Source of the DNA: an uncultured Acidimicrobiaceae bacterium
GTDB taxonomy: Bacteria; Actinomycetota; Acidimicrobiia; Acidimicrobiales; Poriferisodalaceae
NCBI GenBank assembly: GCA_913020735.1
Contig: CAJWBN010000008.1
Location: forward strand, 1 to 36,605
Reading direction: 5' to 3'
Length of the DNA: 36,605 nt
A program made the translations under genes and the position numbers. The notes beneath the pieces were generated by a model. The model saw only the letters and a program-made list of their open reading frames with translations, was not told the DNA's origin and did no database searches. Positions 32,746 through 36,605 of the stretch are shown here, in pieces. Position 1 is the stretch's first letter, and every line of letters begins with the position of its first letter.

Positions 32746-33897
32746 ATGCGATTTACCCCAACCGAGCTAACTAAACAAGAATTAGAACTTCAAGGAGAGG
32801 TTCGAGATTTTCTCCTTGAGGAGCTGCCACCAGGCTCACATGAGCCTTGCCTCGGAATGGCTGCCCGAAAAAACAAAGAGTTTTCACTGAAGATGGCAGA
32901 CCGAGGTTGGGTCGGCATGGCCCTACCTACAGAATGGGGTGGATCGGACCGCACCGCTGTTGACCGCTTCATCGTCGTAGAAGAGATGCTTCGGTGGGGT
33001 GCGCCAGTGGGTCACCATTGGGTAGCGGACCGACAAACAGGAAACGTGATCCTCAAATTCGGCACAGAAGAACAGCGAGAACGATTTCTTCCTGCGATCT
33101 GCCGAGGTGAGCTCGGGTTCTCAATCGGAATGAGCGAACCAGACAGCGGTTCTGACTTGGCCTCCGTAAGCACGAAAGCGGAAGCAACAACAGGCGGTTG
33201 GATTATAAACGGAACAAAAATATGGACATCCGGCGCCCACGAGAATGACTGGTTTGTATGCCTTTTGCGCACCTCACCGCTGGAGGATGGCAATAAGCAC
33301 GCCGGATTGTCCCAGTTTCTGATCGACTTAAAATCACCCGGACTGGAAATTAGCCCCATCCCGTTTCTTGACGGATCACATCATTTCAACGAAGTTACCT
33401 TCAACGAAGTATTTGTTCCCGAAACTAACGTTGTCGGTGACCTCGGAATGGGCTGGCACCAGAACACCACCGAGATGGCCTACGAGAGGGGCGGCCCGGA
33501 TCGCTGGCTCTCCCCATTCTCGACAGTCGAACAGTTACTCCGCGAGGCGCGCGGCACAGATTTAGAGCCGGTAGTCAGTGACTTATTCGGTGAACTCATT
33601 GCTAGGTGGTGGGGAATCCGCAACCTATCTCTCTCAGTTGCGAGGCTCATCGATACCGGCGAAGCTCCTTCAGTTGAATCATCTTTGGTCAAAGAGATGG
33701 GAACACGATTCGAACAAGAGGTAATCGAAAAACTGGTCCATCTAATAGACCTCGAATATTCGCCTGACTCAGATTCTTTGTTCGAAAGACTGTTAGCGCA
33801 ATGTGTGGTCACGTTTCCGGGCAACACAATTAGGGGCGGGACTATAGAGATCCTTCGCTCGGTCGCTTCCAAAGGGTTGAAAGGACTACCAGCATGA
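32746..33897 (+). CDS. Acyl-CoA dehydrogenase, catalytic subunit of a heteromer
   Basis: I favour the ATG at 32746 (MRFTPTELTKQELELQGEVRDFL, 383 aa). The track's GTG at 32713 lies only 2 nt after a possible -10 (TAGATT, 32705-32710) and would add 11 residues not typical of the family. FAD and substrate motifs are complete: LGFSIGMSEPDSGSDLASVSTKA, NGTKIWTSGAHENDWFVCLLRT, HHFNEVTFNEVFVP. The likely catalytic Glu is in EMAYERGG. The C-terminal signature reads TIRGGTIEILRSVASKGLKGLP. It overlaps the next dehydrogenase by 4 nt (ATGA), the arrangement of the alpha2beta2 dehydrogenases used on steroid side chains (ChsE-type). Confidence 0.93.
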   Translation: MRFTPTELTKQELELQGEVRDFLLEELPPGSHEPCLGMAARKNKEFSLKMADRGWVGMALPTEWGGSDRTAVDRFIVVEEMLRWGAPVGHHWVADRQTGNVILKFGTEEQRERFLPAICRGELGFSIGMSEPDSGSDLASVSTKAEATTGGWIINGTKIWTSGAHENDWFVCLLRTSPLEDGNKHAGLSQFLIDLKSPGLEISPIPFLDGSHHFNEVTFNEVFVPETNVVGDLGMGWHQNTTEMAYERGGPDRWLSPFSTVEQLLREARGTDLEPVVSDLFGELIARWWGIRNLSLSVARLIDTGEAPSVESSLVKEMGTRFEQEVIEKLVHLIDLEYSPDSDSLFERLLAQCVVTFPGNTIRGGTIEILRSVASKGLKGLPA

Positions 33898-34973
33898 GTG
33901 ATGTTTCCGAGGTAGATCCCCTAATCACCGATACTGCAGACCGGCTCTTCTCCCAAGTGTGCGATCACGAGTCAATCCAAAAGGCTGAAGCAGACGGCCA
34001 GGCTTCAGACATTTGGAGCGCCTTCGCCGACACTGGGTTTCCCTGGATATCAATCAGCGAGGAGTCTGGGGGTTCCGGAGGGACCTTGTTGGACGCCCTA
34101 GAAGTACTTCGTTTAGTCGGATATCACGCGGCACCAATTCCTGCCGCGGAGACCGGTATTCTCGGCGGATGGCTAATGTCCAAAGCTGGACTAGAGCTAC
34201 CATCAGGAATCGTTACCGTCCTTCCAAATGGCAGCCAAGGGCTTGCAGTAGAACGAACAGGTGACCGTCTAACCATAAGCGGCCGCGGCCTGCGTGTCCC
34301 TTGGGCCCGCGTCGCCGAAACCATAGTGGTGCCTTTAGAGATTGACGGCCAGACCTTCGCCGCTGCGATCGACTCAAGTGAATGCCAGATTAGCCGCATG
34401 ACCAACATGGCCGGAGAGCCCAGAGATACCGTCGACTTCGAGAATGTCGACGTTTTTGCTGCAGTCTTACCTTCAGAAATCAACCTTGAAACATTTCGCT
34501 TCCGGGGTGCCTTATCGAGAACAGCGTTGATGGCAGGTGCTATTGAAAAAATGAGTCAACTAACGGTCTCGTACACGAATGACCGTGTTCAGTTCGGTCG
34601 CCCTGTCGCCAAATTTCAAGCTGTCCAACAGCATCTGGTCTGGGGGGCACAAGACGCTGCGCTTGCTCGAATGGCCGCAGAGTCCGCTGGCCGCGAAGCC
34701 AATAGGGGCCCGGCATTATTCGAAATTGCTGCCGCAAAATTGATCGCAAATCAGGCAGCCGCCCGGGCAACAAAAGCTTGTCACCAAGCTCACGGAGCAA
34801 TGGGCATGACACAGGAGTACCCGCTTCACCATCTGAGTCGGCGCCTTTGGTCTTGGCGTAAAGAATACGGTGGAGACGCTGAGTGGAGTTCCTGGCTAGG
34901 GCGTGTTGCCGTAGCTCAGGATGCCGACGGGCTTTACCCGTTGATAACTGGCGGGTCAGCCGTTTTAAGCTGA
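33894..34973 (+). CDS. Acyl-CoA dehydrogenase, non-catalytic partner subunit
   Basis: This 359-residue protein is a divergent, shorter dehydrogenase. It keeps the fold: WISISEESGGSGGTLLDALEVLRLVG, the C-domain VSYTNDRVQFGRPVAKFQAVQQHL, and CHQAHGAMGMTQEYPLHHLSRRLWSWRKEYG. It lacks both usual catalytic Glu positions: FRFRGALSRTALMAGAIEK replaces the YERG region, and the C-terminal EGT segment is gone. It overlaps the preceding dehydrogenase at ATGA. In mycobacterial ChsE-type enzymes one subunit of such a pair provides the base and the other part of the FAD site, so this is probably the beta subunit. Confidence 0.9.
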   Translation: MSDVSEVDPLITDTADRLFSQVCDHESIQKAEADGQASDIWSAFADTGFPWISISEESGGSGGTLLDALEVLRLVGYHAAPIPAAETGILGGWLMSKAGLELPSGIVTVLPNGSQGLAVERTGDRLTISGRGLRVPWARVAETIVVPLEIDGQTFAAAIDSSECQISRMTNMAGEPRDTVDFENVDVFAAVLPSEINLETFRFRGALSRTALMAGAIEKMSQLTVSYTNDRVQFGRPVAKFQAVQQHLVWGAQDAALARMAAESAGREANRGPALFEIAAAKLIANQAAARATKACHQAHGAMGMTQEYPLHHLSRRLWSWRKEYGGDAEWSSWLGRVAVAQDADGLYPLITGGSAVLS

Positions 34974-35011
34974 GGGTCACGCCTTTAGTCGCAACAACCG
35001 CCGATCAGACC

Positions 35012-35017
35012 TAGCAT
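35012..35017 (+). promoter_or_regulatory. -10-like TANNNT for the second enoyl-CoA hydratase-like gene
   Basis: TAGCAT ends 6 nt before the ATG at 35024 in the 50-nt gap after the dehydrogenase pair. Confidence 0.35.
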
Positions 35018-35023
35018 CAGGAC

Positions 35024-35824
35024 ATGACTGAATTCGGTGTATATGGCGATTTACATGTTTCGATAGAGGGACACGTTGCAACGGCGGAAATACGACGCCC
35101 TCCAAACAACTTCTTCGACCTCGAGCTAATTGATGGCTTAGTTTCGTCCTTTACCGACCTTGACCAAGAGGATGCCTGCAGGGCAATCGTTCTTTGCGCA
35201 GAAGGTAAGAACTTCTGCGCCGGCGCACAATTCCACAATGACGGCAGTAGAGGCGGTGAAATTACCGCCAAGAACCCAGATGGCTCAGCGCGTCATCTTT
35301 ATGACGCTGCATTCGATCTTTTCAGTTGCAAGACTCCAGTCGTCGCCGCAATTCAAGGAGCGGCCGTCGGGGGTGGTCTGGGAGTTGCATGCTTTGCTGA
35401 CTTTCGAGTCGCCGCCCCAGAAGCTCGCTTCACCGCAAACTTTGCACGTCTCGGGTTCCATCATGGATTTGGATTAACAGTTACTCTGCCTTCGCTAGTT
35501 GGCCAACAAAAGGCTTTGGAACTTCTGTACACCGGGGCTCGAATCAAAGGCGAAGAAGCAGCTGAGATCGGACTAGTGGATAAATTGGCCCCGCTTTCTG
35601 ATCTCCGTGCCGCCGCTAACGACCTGGCGGTTGAGATAGCAACTTCAGCACCACTCGCTGTCGAATCAATCCGAGAGACAATGCGGGGGCATCTTCCGAA
35701 CGCTATAAGACTTGCGACTGACCGCGAAAAGGAAGAACAAGATCGATTACGCACCACAGACGACTGGAAGGAAGGAGTCAACGCTATGAATGAGCGTCGC
35801 CTCCCATCTTTCTCGAGAAAATAG
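35024..35824 (+). CDS. Enoyl-CoA hydratase/isomerase-family protein (atypical)
   Basis: This 266-residue crotonase-fold protein has the oxyanion-hole segments GKNFCAGAQFHN and IQGAAVGGGLGVACFADFRVA. Aligned by eye to rat mitochondrial hydratase, the E144 position is not Glu (FTANFARLGFHHGFG), whereas the E164 position keeps Glu (QKALELLYTGARI). A single catalytic Glu is typical of isomerases and some hydrolases. It is a clear paralogue of the gene at 5550, sharing GFG-x2-VTLP and the terminal ERR-PSFSRK/PGNFTGK-like ending. It sits between the heteromeric dehydrogenase pair and another dehydrogenase, a typical beta-oxidation-like cassette. Confidence 0.92.
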   Translation: MTEFGVYGDLHVSIEGHVATAEIRRPPNNFFDLELIDGLVSSFTDLDQEDACRAIVLCAEGKNFCAGAQFHNDGSRGGEITAKNPDGSARHLYDAAFDLFSCKTPVVAAIQGAAVGGGLGVACFADFRVAAPEARFTANFARLGFHHGFGLTVTLPSLVGQQKALELLYTGARIKGEEAAEIGLVDKLAPLSDLRAAANDLAVEIATSAPLAVESIRETMRGHLPNAIRLATDREKEEQDRLRTTDDWKEGVNAMNERRLPSFSRK

Positions 35825-35848
35825 AAAGCCACCGGGAAGAACATTGTT

Positions 35849-36605
35849 ATGAGTGACCTCAACGAAGATGATATTCGCTCTGCTCTCGACATGGTCCTCG
35901 AACGACGTAACGCTGACACTCGGCTAACCACTATGGGGGCAGGGTCTGACGACCTTGATGCCGGTCGCAGGTATCTCGCTAGCACGGTGACTAAAGGATG
36001 GCATGTTCCGGCTTGGCCCTCCGAACATGGAGGCAGGAATGCTTCTGCGAGTCAGAACGCACTCATCGGCCGTGTATTGCGAGAATTCATAGTCCCTGAC
36101 CTTTACCCATTCGCGATTGGGCTAGGTATGGTCGGCCCAGCCTTATTGGCTCACGGCACCCAAAGCCAGCAAAACGAATGGCTCAGACCAATAGCTTCGG
36201 GTGCATCAATTTGGTGCCAGATGTTCTCAGAACCCGAAGCTGGTTCGGATCTCGCCAACGTTGCCCTGCAAGCCAAACAGGACGGCGAAGAATGGATCCT
36301 CGAAGGACAGAAGACTTGGACTAGTAGGGCAATGTGGGCTGATTGGGCAATTTGCCTCGCTAGGACTGACCCTGGGCAACCAAAACATAAAGGCCTAACA
36401 ATGTTTGCCCTACCAATGTCACTTCCCGGAGTCCAAATTCGACCCTTAATGCAAATGAATCGAGATGCTCACTTCAGCGAAGTATTTGTTGACGATGCTC
36501 GCCTCAAGGATGAATGGCGGGTAGGCGAAGTTGGAGAAGGGTGGCGGGTCGCCATGACAGTACTGGCACACGAACGCGCCGGTGGAGGGAGCCGCGGCGG
36601 CGGTG
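35849..36605 (+). CDS. Acyl-CoA dehydrogenase, 3' end missing at the window edge
   Basis: This gene is absent from the ORF track because it has no stop before the window ends. From the ATG at 35849 it reads MSDLNEDDIRSALDMVLERR. It then has HVPAWPSEHGG, IWCQMFSEPEAGSDLANVALQAK (FAD site), LEGQKTWTSRAMWADWAICLARTD, and HFSEVFVDDARL, all standard for an acyl-CoA dehydrogenase. About 252 residues are present, ending in VLAHERAGGGSRGGG, so the C-terminal helical domain is missing. The Glu in HERA is at the catalytic position of isovaleryl-type enzymes. The last 25 nt drift into GC-rich GGC triplets and may be less reliable. It follows the enoyl-CoA hydratase-like gene by 24 nt. Confidence 0.9.
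   Translation, partial: MSDLNEDDIRSALDMVLERRNADTRLTTMGAGSDDLDAGRRYLASTVTKGWHVPAWPSEHGGRNASASQNALIGRVLREFIVPDLYPFAIGLGMVGPALLAHGTQSQQNEWLRPIASGASIWCQMFSEPEAGSDLANVALQAKQDGEEWILEGQKTWTSRAMWADWAICLARTDPGQPKHKGLTMFALPMSLPGVQIRPLMQMNRDAHFSEVFVDDARLKDEWRVGEVGEGWRVAMTVLAHERAGGGSRGGG

Noticed and set aside
281-36605. General reassignment of TGA to an amino acid (as in codes 4 or 25)
   Set aside because: TGA ends several intact genes of normal family length here, for example those ending at 7295, 11515, 22439 and 34973.
1-36605. tRNA, rRNA, CRISPR arrays, transposases or att sites
   Set aside because: Intergenic gaps are nearly all under 170 nt and none shows cloverleaf, repeat-spacer or terminal-inverted-repeat structure; no transposase or integrase reading frame is present.
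36570-36605. The GGC-rich right edge as an assembly artefact
   Set aside because: Not established: HERAGGGSRGGG is a possible dehydrogenase sequence, so it is noted with the left-end finding rather than claimed.

Overview
The window is a gene-dense stretch of about 36.6 kb with moderate GC (roughly half) and almost no intergenic space. It carries 35 protein-coding genes, the last one cut by the right edge, and I see no rRNA, tRNA, CRISPR array or insertion sequence. Gene content suggests an aerobic heterotrophic actinobacterium-like organism, plausibly a marine Acidimicrobiia: many acyl-CoA dehydrogenases, a split MaoC/FAS1-like dehydratase pair, a fused CaiB-type CoA-transferase, a FadD3-like ligase and many apparently leaderless starts. 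This placement is inference; there is no phylogenetic marker here. The length and the odd GC-rich left end would fit a fosmid insert or contig.

The most interesting result is hidden by the ORF track. Two genes on the minus strand are each interrupted by one in-frame TGA exactly where a family redox cysteine belongs. (1) 281-1375 is an AhpD/carboxymuconolactone-decarboxylase-like protein reading C-F-Y-TGA-T-A-A-H. (2) 9625-10230 is a DsbA/FrnE-like thioredoxin-fold protein reading TGA-P-W-C. Both TGAs are followed by a hairpin whose 5-nt loop (CGTGC or CGGGC) begins after exactly 24 nt, as expected for a bacterial SECIS. TGA is an ordinary stop in at least five other genes here, so this is not a global code change. 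Both are best read as selenoproteins. No sel genes lie in the window.

Layout. 1-280: GC-rich low-complexity end with no gene. 281-6332 (minus): selenoprotein, penicillin-acylase-family hydrolase, HSL-type esterase, TIGR01777 epimerase-like protein, enoyl-CoA-hydratase-family protein. 6498-7727 (plus): DUF169 and VOC proteins. 7745-10230 (minus): uridine-kinase-like kinase, acyl-CoA dehydrogenase, DsbA selenoprotein; the last shares a 28-nt divergent promoter with an acyl-CoA dehydrogenase (10259-11515, plus). 11549-14655 (minus): MaoC and FAS1-like dehydratases, alpha/beta hydrolase, O-acetylhomoserine sulfhydrylase. 14810-21068: SDR, fused CoA-transferase, class II aldolase-like protein, acyl-CoA ligase, methyltransferase in alternating orientation.

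21222-24302 (plus) is a tightly overlapping operon: gamma-butyrobetaine hydroxylase-like 2OG oxygenase, BKACE (dehydrocarnitine cleavage) and L-carnitine 3-dehydrogenase. With the hotdog thioesterase at 32110-32613 (betainyl-CoA thioesterase-like) it reconstructs a route from gamma-butyrobetaine through carnitine to glycine betaine plus acetoacetate. It is followed by a [3Fe-4S] ferredoxin and an FDH-like molybdopterin oxidoreductase without a Cys/Sec metal ligand. 26964-32613 (minus): pterin-binding (DHPS-like) protein, MFS transporter, IlvD, small unknown protein, SDR, thioesterase. 32746-36605 (plus): a two-subunit acyl-CoA dehydrogenase, an enoyl-CoA-hydratase paralogue, and a truncated acyl-CoA dehydrogenase.

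Overall the window encodes CoA-ester catabolism and quaternary-amine turnover, with two thiol/selenol redox proteins embedded in it.
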